A DNA stretch of 64,000 bases from Ophioderma brevispina (lineage: Eukaryota; Echinodermata; Ophiuroidea; Amphilepidida; Ophiodermatidae), in assembly GCA_023653785.1 (NCBI GenBank), contig JAMKCH010035321.1:1-64000 (forward strand), given 5' to 3'. Under the pieces are notes generated by a model. That model had not been told where the DNA came from. It did no database searches and saw only the letters and a program-made list of their open reading frames with translations. Shown here piece after piece: positions 36,295-47,954 of the stretch. The translations under genes and the position numbers were made by a program. How positions within the stretch are numbered: position 1 is the first letter of the stretch; each line of letters starts with the position of its first letter.

Positions 36295-37980
36295 ACAAGT
36301 GGCAGAATCAAAAATATTTACGATTTGGAATCCGAGTATCTCAAAACTACTTTTAAATCATTAAAAAGATTGAAAATTACTACCCTCTAAAAATAATATC
36401 ATTATCAAATCACAAAATTGCAATTTTATTGGGTATTCTGACCGTTTTTGAAATCACAACATAAAATCACAAAATACGTGATCATCACTGTACAATCTTC
36501 CTTAACACCAACGTCAACAACCATTCAAGTCAAGATAACTTTCAGTATGCGACTTTACCCAAGATAAGGCTGTACTACACCTGGCCGTCACCACCTTTGA
36601 CACTTCTTGAAACGATTTTTTTTTTTTTGACCAACCTGATAAAGGTAGAATTTTGTTTAAGGAGATCATCAAAGCTACGCTTTGCTTATTGTTAGAATTT
36701 AGCGGATGGATAGTGTGTCTAACCACATGTCACTGTATTCGACTCGTTTTTAATAGGCGGGACTAAATGTCAACCGAAAAGCAATTCAGCATGTGAATGC
36801 TCGAGTAGAGCCATTCAGGCATGAGGTCCCTCAATGCCATATTCTAGATATTAATCACTGGAAATGCCCGCGTCGTAAAACTCAATTGAGACTCATGCTA
36901 CCTTAGACTGACAAACTATTTGCTATCAGCAGCGGACGTGATGTGGACAGGTGGGTTCTACTATTCATTGGATATTGGCTTGGCAAAATCTTCACATAAG
37001 GAGGCCTACTCGTTATGTATTGAGGCTGAATTGTGAAGTATAGTTGTTTCTTTATGGAATATAATCACTGCAGGTTGAGGTCAATTCAAGGCATACAAAC
37101 CTATTAGACATTAAGATAATCAAAAGTAAATTACTTGTTTGACAATAATCTGACAAAATACAGACTGGACGGAGCAATGGCCGCGAGATGGCCAAACGCA
37201 CTAGCATTGAGCTTATTGGTAACAGGGATGCGCCCATCAGTTCCCGATTTCATTTTTGTCTTCTAATTAGCTAATGAATTTATTATAATATCATCAATGT
37301 TGAGAATCGTTTCAACATAATTTATCACATATGTAAACTAAATATTAGCGTGTTATGTCCCTTTAAAATAAAAGTATCTGTGTTTGTTTTTGCTTTGTTT
37401 TGTTTTTGTTTTGTTTTGTTTGAGCTTGTTTTCTTAACACTTAGGGATTAGCAGCGATAATGCAAGAGAATCGAAAAAATATGGAAATGGATTTTTTAAA
37501 AGTATGAATCAGGGATAAGCGTGTAAAATTACATATAACTGCTGTAATGTAAAAAACAAAGCACCAAATAGTGAAAAAAATTAAGTATTTGAGGAAATTT
37601 GTCATACTGTCTCCCGAAAATAGACATACAGCGACGGCATCTCAATATCTGCACTAAACAGCTTATTGTGGTTTACACCAGTAAAAAATCAACATAGATC
37701 AATAATGTTTGTGTTGAGGTCAAACTCATTGAAAACGCTGAAAAGCTGTGATATTCACCAGGAAAGGCTTTTTTGATCTCAAGTCGGAATTTTTATACGC
37801 ACGTATAGAACTTACAGATAGAATCAGAGAACAAGTACTGCCATGTCTTTAATACACGGATTTCAAGCCAACCACCTGCAGGTTATGTTCGCATATCCAT
37901 GCTAGTAACAAAAATATAAACATATGAATTTTGATGGTTTTTTTTCGATGTTTCGGATTAGCAAATCGCTGCTAATCCCT
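36295..37980. other. Gene-free AT-rich stretch
   Basis: No gene recognised. Contains a TTTTG microsatellite at about 37378-37425. Confidence 0.5.
37378..37425. repeat. TTTTG microsatellite
   Basis: Imperfect run of TTTTG and TTTG units. Confidence 0.85.
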
Positions 37981-38753
37981 TTAAATGACCAAGTGAAAAT
38001 TCACTCCCGTTAGTGCCCAAGACGTGCCCCCCCCCCCTTTTTTTTTTTTTTTTTTTTCCCCCCCCCCCCATGTAACGTAACCAATTTTCCCGGTGGCATT
38101 GTTGCACGCAATTCATACTACATGTGAAGGGTCATAAGACAACCCAAAATCAGCAATAAAAAATGTAAAAAAAATATTATTTGGGCTGCAAATTATAGGG
38201 GTAAACATTGTTTTCAAAACACGCACAAATTGGACAAAAAAGACGGAAAATTTAAACAAACCTTGCGCTTTCATCAAACCTGTTGAAAACTTATATTGAT
38301 ATCTACTCTAGAAGACCCAAATTCCATATATTCAACACAAAAGTTTCAGGCAAGCCTGTATTTTTTACCGGTGTTGCAAAATACACGTCATTTTCACATA
38401 GAGTTTGTACAGTAAGTCCACAAGTAAATTATTTGTTTTCAGCACATAAGGGTTAATTATTTTTAATGTTACTAATAACTATTTACTTACATGTATGTGT
38501 GCACATTATATCAGCAAACAAATCGCTACGGTTCTTTGATTTTTTAAATATTCTCAGCCGACTTCCATTAGTGCCCAACAGGGGTTCCATGGAATCCCCA
38601 CTAATTAACTCATTAACGGCTTGGGCGATTTTATTTTTTTCATGACAAGAAGTGCATTTAAAAGTCAGACAATTACCAAAAATTCAACGAAAAAATCGCA
38701 CGCGTAAAGCGGACAGCGCGAAAACAACCCCCCCCCCCCCCCGTCACTTAAGT
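37981..38753 (-). mobile_element. TTAA-type fold-back element, family CACTTAAGTGACC, copy 2
   Basis: Aligns with 35494-36289 throughout: TGACCAAGTGAAAATTCACTC near the left, TTTTGCA..ATACACGTCATTTTC in the middle, and GCACGCGTAAAGCGG then poly(C) and GTCACTTAAGT at the right. The left TTAA is present (37981-37984 or one base earlier); the right is lost. It contains long C/T homopolymer runs (about 38028-38069) where the other copies have the GGGGTTCC hairpin. Confidence 0.75.
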
Positions 38754-38754
38754 C

Positions 38755-39350
38755 CAAATGTTTGCTTCTTCTTTTACTCGCTTTTTATCATAAGTAACAG
38801 CTTGGGCGTGTTTTACATTTTATTTCAATTACAAACATTGATCCTTGTTTTTAATCCATTGAATGGTAAAACGGAATTTGACTGCTTGTTAGTTACCAAA
38901 TACTTTTGCGTATTATATCCTTTAGACGATGCAGTTTCCAGTCTTAAGCCCCTAAGGGATACAAAAATATTTGATACGAATTTGACAAGTAATTCCCAGT
39001 GTAGGTTTGTTTTAGAACCGAAATTTAAGGTAAATCTAGAAATTATTCTACTGGAGTCTGTTCACAATACAATCATGATTACTTTGACAACTTTTTAGAG
39101 CCAGACACCAAGCATTTTTGAAAATGTACAAGTACTTTCTGTTGGTTGCTGTTCCGTATTTATTCCGGAACACGTACACTTTAAACTAATTGTATCTGCT
39201 AGACATGGATCACGTGCCCATATGTTTTACCACAAGGCTACTGGTATCGCAGACTACACAGATTTACCACGAGTAACTCTCCACGAGTAATTCTCTCTAC
39301 GAATCAATAAATGAATCCCATTTTTTTTATATTTAACAGTGCAGACGATA
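38755..39350. other. Gene-free stretch with one 148-aa frame
   Basis: An open frame at 38652-39098 begins inside the preceding element and continues into unique sequence. It has no recognisable domain, and its first third is transposon-derived, so I do not call it a gene. Confidence 0.5.
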
Positions 39351-39351
39351 G

Positions 39352-39379
39352 CGTACTTGTACGTATACGTACAAGTACG
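39352..39379. repeat. Perfect 28-bp palindrome
   Basis: Centred on GTATAC with arms CGTACTTGTAC and GTACAAGTACG. Further GTAC/ACGT repeats follow to about 39389. It lies about 75 bp outside the left edge of the fold-back structure. Confidence 0.9.
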
Positions 39380-39454
39380 TACATACGTCACCAAATTATA
39401 AAGAAATACGAAAGAATTTTACAAAATCCTCTCGGGATTCTCAGATTTGAGACG

Positions 39455-41745
39455 AGATCTATTTTCTTAATAAATTAATATCTTTTATTTCAAAAAGGAT
39501 ATCAAAAATCCGCACATACATTTTGTTGATAAACCTTAAAACTCTATATAATTAAAGGTCCATGGTCCGATCCACTACGGTGTCCCACGGACGCCAATTT
39601 TGCATGAAAAATTTTAATTGCGCATGATTTCTACTTTGCAAAAAAATTGTCAAGGTTGCAAAAAATTTTTGAGTTTTTGCAAAAAAGATTTCAGAAATTT
39701 TGCAACATATTTCAGAGTTTTGCAAAAAGATTTCAGCAGTTTTCCAAAATTTTCAGGTTTTGCAAACATTATTTCGAGTTTTGGCACAAAGATTCAGAGG
39801 TTTTGCCAAAAGATTTCCGAGTGTGTGCAAAAATTTTTTAGAGTTGGCAAAAATAATAGTCAGAGTTTTGCAAAAATAGTTCAGAGTTTTGCAAACAAGA
39901 TTTCAGAGTTTTGCAAAAAAAAAGTTTTCAGGTTTTGCAAAAACATTTCGAGTTTTGCAAAAAATATTCAGATGTTTTGCAAAAAATATTCAGAGTTTGC
40001 CCGCACACCATATGTCAGAGTTGTGCAAAAATATTTCAGAGGGTTTTGCCAAATAAAAAATTTCAGAGTTTTGCAACAAACATTTGCAAAAGAAATATGC
40101 AATAGTTTTGCAAGAACATTTTACGCTTTGCAAAATTTAGTTTATAGTTTTGCAAGAATATTTGATAGTTTGCACAAAGGTATGTAATAGTTTTGCAATA
40201 ATTATTAACTACATTTGCGAAAAATATATTACAGTTTGCAAGAATATTTATAGTGTTGCAGCAAAATAAAGCAGAGTTGCAAAAATAATTTCATAGATTT
40301 TTTTGCAACAAAATTAGAATTTTACCGAGAAAATTTTCCGAATCGTATCGGAGACAGTCACAGCAATTTTCGGGCACTTCAGGAATCACGGAAAGAACCG
40401 AAACTGGAACCGGAGGCGAACTACGAGCTATGTTTACCCACCAGGTCAACTCCCCAATCTGTGGCGCTCACCACCACTGGCATTTCTGGAGTCGTGGCAT
40501 GCCTCAACATGCAACATTTAAAGGTCAATGCCGATCGATAATAGCCTCGTCCCCAGAAGCCCCAATTTTACCGGAAGGGTTCAAACTTGTGGTCTCAGAA
40601 GAAAGCTGTTTTTTCTCATTTACCCTGTGCAATCTTAGAGCCAAAGGATGTTTGGTTTGAAAGTTCTGAGCGAAAATGTGCCCTATTTGGTCGACCAATA
40701 TTTAAATTCGTAACGTACTCTATGGGCTTAGAAAATCACGGTTTTGCCTCTCGTATCAAACCGGATTGAAATACGGCCGCGAAAACGTACACGGTGCGGT
40801 TTTGGGTGAAGGCCAATCTATCAAAATGTAAAAAAACCGTTCATATCCTTAAATCGGGCCCATCCCCCTTTAAAAAGTGAAATGTTTGTAGAATTCTCAG
40901 AATTTATCGCTGAAAAAGTGCTTCACCTGAAGCCAATAGAAAGCGTGTTAAAGTAATTAGCAAAGATGAATATGGGGTGAAAGTAAGATATGAACAATTC
41001 AGTCACTAGTATAAAGAACTGCAGAACAGAAGCCTGTTACTGTACTAATAATAATATTAAAGGGGGAGGCCCGAATTTAAGTATATGAAGTTTTCATCTT
41101 GATGAATGGCCTTCACCCCAATCCCATCTGTGAAAGTTTCGCGCCGAGATATTTCAATCCGTTTTGGTGTGAGAGCTAAAAACGTGATTTGTTAGGCCCC
41201 AATAGAGTACTGTCTAAAAGTAATATTGGTACGAGCCAAAGGGGCAAATTTTCGCCTAAACTACCAACCCAAACATCTTTAGCCCTAAGATTTTACAGGT
41301 AACTGAGAAAAATAGCTCTTAAGCTTTCTTTGATACCAACATTTTGACCACGTCGTAAAATACGGGGTTCTGGGGACGGGAGATTAGCGATCGGGCATGG
41401 CCTTAATAAGTACAGGAAGCATGACGTCACAAAAACCTTTTTTGCATTACAGCGTTTTGGGATATCATGTATTGGTGAAGCATGATGAAAAACATCAACA
41501 GCCCAAATTTGTTGGGAATCGGTTCACGGGAGCCCGAGATATGTCTGAAATGAATACATAATTAGCCTCACTGAAAATCAGTGTAAAATTGACCTGGTTC
41601 CAAACAGGATGGACCCGCAGTGGTAGTGGACGGACAGGAACTTTAATTATTGCGTTTTAAAGGTATATAAAAAATGGTATGTGCGGATTTTTTGATACCT
41701 GTTGAAAATAAAAGATATAATTTATAAGAAATCAGATCCAAACCG
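39455..41745. mobile_element. Large fold-back (palindromic) element, about 2.3 kb
   Basis: The left arm and the reverse complement of the right arm align in several blocks: 39455-39600 with about 41600-41740 (sharing AATCCGCACATAC and ATATCTTTTATTT), and 40505-40860 with about 41075-41410 (sharing TCGTCCCCAGAA, CGGATTGAAATA, GTGAAGGCCA). The arms are separated by a spacer of about 200 bp. The left arm contains a 670-bp minisatellite the right arm lacks. No transposase frame is seen; frames of 60-76 aa in the left arm lie in paired sequence. Foldback-type or MITE-derived origin is inference; target duplications could not be fixed by eye. Confidence 0.78.
39640..40310. repeat. 21-bp minisatellite inside the left arm of the fold-back
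   Basis: About 30 variants of a unit close to GAGTTTTGCAAAAAGATTTC plus one A, with point changes and 1-2-bp indels. Because the unit is a multiple of three and lacks stop codons in several frames, it yields a 189-aa frame (39618-40187) of FCKKIF/RVLQKDF/SFAKNI-type heptads. The phase slips along the array, so protein-level selection is not supported. Confidence 0.92.
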
Positions 41746-41999
41746 TTATGAACCAGACCAATTTACACTGATTTCAGTGCCGTCGATCTCCAGCTCTTTG
41801 CTAACCCTTTGATCTAGCCGTACTGGTGATAGCTGCTAGGATCCCCCAACTCTCGCATGAACATGCACTCTTCGTCAGGATAAACTGAAATTAGCTCCTG
41901 CGAACCAGTCAGACTAGGTCGTGTACACACGTGAGTTAGTACGGTATTAAACTAAAGTACCGGGAATTAAAAAAAAACAAATCCCCTAATTCCCCTCAC

Positions 42000-42480
42000 G
42001 CCGGATGTACCCTATTGGAATCGTCTCCACATGCGGTCGAAAATAAGTCAATAATACGGACCTAAATTGATCGGTTGTGTTGGATATAAATTTACCGTGT
42101 GGACGCGCATCGGGTATAACTCTATCGGACCTAACTTGGCTTAAGTCCGACGATAATGCCGAAGAAGAGCAGGGTTAGGTCCGGTCGAACTTTCAATAAA
42201 CGATGTAGGAAGTAATTAGTTGTACGGCGTATCATAGTTCGGAAACATGGTGAACAATGGGCAATCGGATCAGATCTCTCTTCACGCAAACATTAGTTTA
42301 ACGCTTCTATTAGCTATCATCTATGGGCCCCGGAAGGTGGCGTCACGCCGGACGATATTGCTTTCACACCGGTATTATATAAGTTACGTGTGGACGCGTT
42401 CTACCGGAACTAACGGTGTGGCATTTCCGTTGTGTTCTGAAGTAAAAACCGGAAAGCAGTGGTGTTAGGCGGGGGGGAGG
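42000..42480. repeat. Region with GTGTGGACGCG and TAAGTCCGAC motifs
   Basis: Contains GTGTGGACGCG twice (near 42102 and 42391) plus TTAAGTCCGAC, TAATACGG and TCGGACCTAA motifs. The same motifs, mainly as CGCGTCCACA, recur at 44690-44915. They may be subterminal repeats of one or two related elements in opposite orientation. Confidence 0.5.
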
Positions 42481-42484
42481 GGGC

Positions 42485-43690
42485 GACTCTGGCACCCTTG
42501 GAAAAAAAATGGGGAGAAATTTTGAAGGCAAGGAAGAAAAAGGGGGCAAGAAAAGGGGGAAGAGTTAAGAGACAGAGAGCCAGGGAGAATTGGGTGTGGT
42601 GATATATGATTTAGCAGCATGCAGAGGCCGGACCACCGTCTCAATTATTTTTTTTTTTTTTTTGCGCTCAAAGAAATAAGTCAGCCGGCAAGCGAAGCGA
42701 GTACATTAAACGTCCCAAATCCACATGATTGTTCCAAAATCCTGGTACGTCACTGATTCGGGGAAAATTAAACTTAACTAGAGGTCTAATTACGCGTTAC
42801 GCCCCTGATGGAACGCCAGTCGTTCATTCTAATGTTTCGGAACCACTTGACCTATACATGCTGAAAGCACGTACATGCGCCCACAGTCAGTGAATAGTCG
42901 GGCGATTGAAACAACCGGAAATTCCCCAGCGCCCATTTTGGGGCGGGCAAGGGACTGAGAGGTCCACCGTACTGAGTCATGGCAAAAATCAAGAACGTGT
43001 GAATATTTCTTGTATTTGAAAGGAAAATCTTAATATTTTATTTAAAAATTGTGTGGTAGTAGCATCGACAAGATCTGCCACAGTCTGTGACTGCCGTATA
43101 GCTGATGTGACCTATGATGTCAACTTGTTGGACATTCAGGACGCCCTCTGTTGGTGTTGGTAGGCAAATATGTACAGGAGTCTGTGACAGACCACATAAA
43201 ATCTGGTTATTAAATTACTTGCAAATCTTCCTGATCTAAAGTGCTCACCAAATGCAGTGGTAGCATTAGTTTTATGTTGAGAAGAAGTTAGTATTATTTA
43301 ATTCGAAACAAAAGTTACAGAAGAAACAGAATTCCCCCATTTTGCACAGTATTCTCCGTTTCTCTCATAAACCAACGGGGGGCGCCCTAAACATAAAACA
43401 AAAGTCACATCATCTATAATTTCGCCAACGCGCGATATAGCACCTGAATGCTGGGATACCCCCCATTACTGTGTAGAATAGTGGAGTGCAATTTGGTAGT
43501 TTTATAACAAAATTATTGATGAAGGGTTGAAACAATAAAATGTCTGCAAAATTATTGTTTCTTGTGAATATAATGTTATACATATGTTATAGTATTGTTG
43601 TCAATATTTTCAGGAATAAAGCTACAATAAAGTGAATTTTTTACGTATTTAGGGCAAACATAATCTCCATGTTGCATGCGAATTCTCCAG
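42485..43690. other. Gene-free stretch
   Basis: Nothing recognised besides a T tract near 42647-42663. Confidence 0.5.
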
Positions 43691-43699
43691 CAATTGACT

Positions 43700-44010
43700 A
43701 GAAAATTTTTCCCTCCCATCCCCCACTCTCCTCACTTTCAATCCCATTCACCTTCCCCGCCCTCCCTACCATCCCTCTGGACTCAACTCCCTTAATCTCA
43801 CTTCCGCCTCCCCGTCCAAATACCCATCCCTTCACCTCCCCTTCCCCTCTATTCATTTTAACTTTCCCACTCCCTCCCCTCCCCTCCTCCTCTCTTCTCT
43901 TTCCTTCCCTCCCCTCCCATCCCCTCACCTACCCCCTCCCCTTCCATTCTCCCTACCTTCCGCACTCCCTTCCCTTTTCCCTTACCCTTCTTCCCTTTCC
44001 TTCTTCCTTC
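43700..44010. repeat. Polypyrimidine tract
   Basis: About 300 bp of CCCTCCC/TTCCC-rich sequence. It gives a spurious Gly/Glu/Arg-rich minus-strand frame of 76 aa. Confidence 0.92.
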
Positions 44011-44279
44011 CCTTTCTTTGTTCATTTTGATTTATTTATCATAAAATAAAGGTAAGGTTGGAATTTATTCAGTTATCCAGTCATTAATTCTTTCCTTCAT
44101 GAATTCATTCAAGCGTTTATTTATTATGCATTTCTCTTATGTTATCCAGCTGGCTACTTATTCACATGTATTTATTTATTATCACATTTCTCAGTTTGTT
44201 GCATTGCCTTTTCCGAAAGTTCTCCCGTATTTCGTTATTTCGGCAGGTGATTTATTTTTGCATATTTTATGCATCGCTT

Positions 44280-44505
44280 GAGTCCCCATTCCCCTCCTCA
44301 TTCCCCACCCTTCAACCTTCCCGGCTGCCCAGTCGCCATTCCCCTTCCCCAATCCCTCCCCCAAATTACCCTGTCACACACTCCCCATTCCCATCCCTCC
44401 CCTTCCTCCCTCACCTTCCCCTCCTCTCACCCATTCGCCCCCTCCCATTCCCACTATCATCCTACCTCCTCTCCCCTCCTTTCTCTTTCCATCACCCGTT
44501 GGCCA
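44280..44505. repeat. Second polypyrimidine tract
   Basis: Similar C/T-rich sequence separated from the first by about 270 bp of AT-rich DNA. The 137- and 83-aa plus-strand frames (Ser/Pro-rich) are artefacts of composition. Confidence 0.9.
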
Positions 44506-44689
44506 TTAATTACCATTTAAAAGGTCATGGTTGTTTAGGTTACTGTGCATGAATAAAAACATATTCGAGAAGTAAAGATGTTTTCAATGTTTCTTTCCAT
44601 TTAATCATTATTCTAACTTCTTGGGTGAAAAGGTTTTAGATTAACTCCGAAGCCAGTTCCCATGGACCACGTACGGTCAGCTGGACCGG

Positions 44690-44915
44690 GTAATAAGCTT
44701 ATCGGACTTTAAAGTTATGTCGGATCTAAGCGCTAATACCGTTAAAATACGCGTCCACAAGGACCAAAATTTAAGTCCGATAGTAAGACCGACAGGATTT
44801 AAATCCGTTCAGTGCGCGTCCACACGGCAACTTTAAGTCGACGCTAATACCGACAGAGTTAATACGTATTAAGTGACTTAAGTCCGACCCGTGTAGGACA
44901 CGCCTAAGCTTCAAA
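44690..44915. repeat. Array of TAAGTCCGA/CGCGTCCACA motifs
   Basis: At least three quasi-repeats of about 60-70 bp: TAAGTCCGATAGTAAGACCG, AAATCCGTTCAGTGCGCGTC, then CACACGGCAACTTTAAGTCG. Complementary to motifs at 42000-42480. Confidence 0.6.
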
Positions 44916-45173
44916 TGTTTAATGCTTGTTCTCCTCATCACTATATATGATCAACTTAGGCACTTGAATTGATGGTACTGCGATCCATTCTTCTCCTTCG
45001 TTAAGAAGGTGTGTGTTGGATCATACATGGACAAGACTAATTTCAATCCCTGCACTTTATAAAGTCTATGAATTGGCGGCTTGCCATAACCTAAACCGTG
45101 TCAGAAGGATCGATCTAAGTCCTGCAGTTACGTTGTTTGGGCTCTGGTTTTTATAGACTTGATAGACTATATA

Positions 45174-45647
45174 GATTCAACCCATCGTGTCACCTCTAGT
45201 ACTTTTACGAAGGTATTGGCAGTGAATGAGGGGCATGTTAAATGGTTGGAAATTAAAATCGGGATTCAAATTCCAAGCTAAATCTATTGAAACATGTAGT
45301 CCGATAGCAGAGAGAAATCAATTATATGCTTATTAAAAGCATTCAAGTCAGCGTAAGCGCATTTGTAGCTACAGAAACATAGCTCTCAAGCGTTCTGTGT
45401 AATCGCATTTGCTTCAGTGGTATTCAATGTAATAGGTGAGTTGAATGTTATTGACTTTTGAGCGCCCGCGTTTTGGATACGAAGGAACACAAAAGCCTTT
45501 GAAAATGATGGCAACATGAAACGCCAGATTATCTCAATTCGTTCATGAAACAGGTGAATTGGGCCTCATGTTTTCTTTTTCTGGCCCCTATCCCAACTAA
45601 TCGACTCTGTCCAAAACTTTTCCTCTGGTGACACGATGGGTTGAATC
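45174..45647. mobile_element. TA-flanked MITE with GATTCAACCCATCG ends
   Basis: The 21-bp inverted ends GATTCAACCCATCGTGTCACC and its complement are flanked by TA on both sides (45172-45173, 45648-45649). The 474-bp interior is non-coding. The TA target suggests Tc1/mariner-type mobilisation; not proven. Confidence 0.75.
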
Positions 45648-45654
45648 TACTATA

Positions 45655-46570
45655 GACATTTTCTAGTATCCTTTGGTAATTAGGCGCGTTAAAAATCCCG
45701 CTGTATTGTCTTGTATAAGGTAAACAAATAACAATAAAAATATGAAAAAATACATATTACCAACTGTAAATTATACATAAGCCCACTATCAATATTACCA
45801 CGCGTTTTAGATCAGAGCTGCCACAGGTCCAGTCAAATGATTAAACTATCATGGTACGAAAATTGTATATTAATGTGTATTTTGTCTGTCCATTGTTTTT
45901 GATTTGGATTTGTTTTTCTTCTTTCCTCTTTCTTATCTCTGTTTACATTATGTATTTGGCGTTTATAATAACACCTTCAACTAGAACATTCTGAATTTTC
46001 AAATAGCTATGAGGTGTCACTTTATGTATGTTTTAGGTGTCTGTCTGTACGTATAAGATATGCAGTGTCAAATTTAAAAGACACATGTCACTGATTAAGG
46101 CAATATAACAAGCGAATCGCTCTACTTGTATACTTAGAAATGTCTAGATTCAAGGTTTTTTTATAACAATTACTCGAATGTATTAGAAACGTACTCCAAA
46201 TGTACTAAAATGTATTCAAAATGCACTACAGAAAAAGAGGAGAACTTGCCTAGTACATTGAGCAAAAAGGCATTGCTAGTCTCTTAAAGATGCATGTTCT
46301 GACTTATGTCGATTGAGTTCTCTACTTGATATGAGAGACTGGCATTTGCACATATGCCCCCATCAAGTATCGTGGAAAACAAACTTGCAGTTTTAATGGT
46401 AGAAGCAATAATGCATAATGTATATCCCAATTCAATACTATGCTAATATTGATTGTTAACTATTAAAACTGAGATTTTTGTTTATATCTTGGGAATGAAA
46501 TTGATTTGAGGGATTCAAATTTCAGTTTTGCAGGACGACAATAAGAAAAAGACGGCCTTTCGACTGATAC
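45655..46570. other. Gene-free AT-rich stretch
   Basis: No recognised feature. Confidence 0.5.
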
Positions 46571-46577
46571 CTTTATA

Positions 46578-46894
46578 GTGTGGTTTGGTATGTCAATGAA
46601 ACAGTTCCCGTAAGATATTTTGTGCTAAAATTGATTATCTTGCTGCTTTTCATTCAGTAGGGACAGACTGTCAAATTTACGGACTGCTGCCCCCTTCTTC
46701 AAGAGGGGGGAATTTAGTACAGTGAAAAAGTTAAAATGGGTTCAAATTGTGTTTTAATGTGCACTAAGTGATTGGAAAAAGTATATTCTAAAGCGTAAAA
46801 TTTGCACCCCATCATCATTTTCTGACAGTTTAAGCCCTATTGGAAACCCAAAAAAACACAAAATAAATCTTACGGGAATACATACCAAACCACC
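46578..46894. mobile_element. TA-flanked MITE with GTGTGGTTTGGTATGT ends
   Basis: The left end GTGTGGTTTGGTATGT is inverted at the right as ACATACCAAACCACC. The match continues inward, with CCCGTAAGATATTTTGTG opposite CACAAAATAAATCTTACGGG. TA dinucleotides lie outside each end. The 317-bp element is non-coding and can fold into a long hairpin. Confidence 0.78.
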
Positions 46895-47049
46895 TATTAT
46901 TGGTTTCTAGCTTACTTTACAGTGTAATACATTCATAAATCCTGTACATTCATAAATCCGCAATGTTCAAAACTCGGCCCTTAAGGTAATGGAATTTGTT
47001 TTCAATTTTTACTATGAGGGACCCTACAACATTCATTTGTTTGTTGCTC

Positions 47050-47245
47050 TACCACAGTCATTGGTAATGGATTGGTGGTGTCAGGATTTTGTTGTGATAT
47101 ACCGGGGGCCGGGTTTATCCATGATACGGACGCCCTAACATGGCCCCTACTTGAGGCTGGGGCGGATTGGGAGCAGTCAGGGGTTTCCACCCTACTCTTA
47201 TTCGAGACACTGACTGTCGATGTACATGTTCATTCATGTTTTGAC
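47050..47245 (-). mobile_element. SINE, subfamily B, 3' fragment
   Basis: Minus-strand match to the 3' half of 21295-21690, sharing GGGGCGGATTGGGA, TCCATGATACGGACG, CTAACATGGCCC and the ATTGGTAATGG tail. 5'-truncated. Confidence 0.8.
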
Positions 47246-47423
47246 ATAATAAAAATATTGGTATACCGGAACAAAATATGTATTTCAACGGTCAAAGTCA
47301 CAACCTAATTTGCATAATAGGCAGCATCTTTGATTTTTGGTGGTTAATCTGTGTTGGTTCCCTAGGAAACCCCCATTGGGGGGGCCCTAACGGAATTTTT
47401 TTTAGCTTGGTCACTTGTGTTAA

Positions 47424-47948
47424 GCGACAAAAGAACCGTCACATTTTGAAAAATAAGGCGCCCTCAAGATTGATGATATTTTTGCATGGATGTCATGCTT
47501 ATAGATCATTAGCCCTCACCTGAATGATTAAGACCAAATCACATTCCTTTAAGGGTATACAGAACGATTTTATAATTAAATGACGCCTGTCCACATTTAC
47601 TCAGCAGACGACGGAATTATCGTTTTAAAACAGAAACAACACAACGCCCGAGTTGATTCCCACGGCATGACCCCTATTTGACTGGTGTGTGAACCCTTGG
47701 TGTTTTAAAATATCAATGAATACGATTTATGATATTTATGTATGGACACATTTGTTGAATAAAGCTAACTTAACTTAAAGTTAGCCTACAAATTACCTAG
47801 ATTTCCTTAGTCTAAATAATGTGTTTTGGTGTATGATGTATTTTCTCTGTGTGAAAATATATCTGTATTCTGCCAATGGCCCAGACTATCATTTGCGAGC
47901 AATTGAAGAAATTGGCAATATTTTGTGAGAATGTGTCCCAGTGCCGCT
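47424..47948. mobile_element. TTAA-type MITE, family CACTGGCACATTT, copy 1 (diverged)
   Basis: Left TTAA at 47420-47423 is followed by GCGACAAAAGAACCGTCACA, right end AATGTGTCCCAGTGCCGCT then TTAT. The interior aligns with 60974-61440 (GCGCCCTCAAGAT, ATTAGCCCT.ACCTGAA, CAGCAGACGACGGAA, CAATGGCCCAGA). Non-coding; short minus-strand frames are not conserved. Confidence 0.8.
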
Positions 47949-47954
47949 TTATGG

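Noticed and set aside
39618..40187. 189-aa open frame, longest in the window
   Set aside because: It is produced by a stop-free 21-bp repeat; the repeat phase slips within the frame and alternative frames are also open.
39640..40310. CRISPR-like array of short repeats
   Set aside because: There are no distinct spacers; units abut directly and the context is eukaryotic.
43698..44552. 76-137-aa frames near 43.7-44.5 kb
   Set aside because: Driven by C/T-rich composition, with no domain resemblance.
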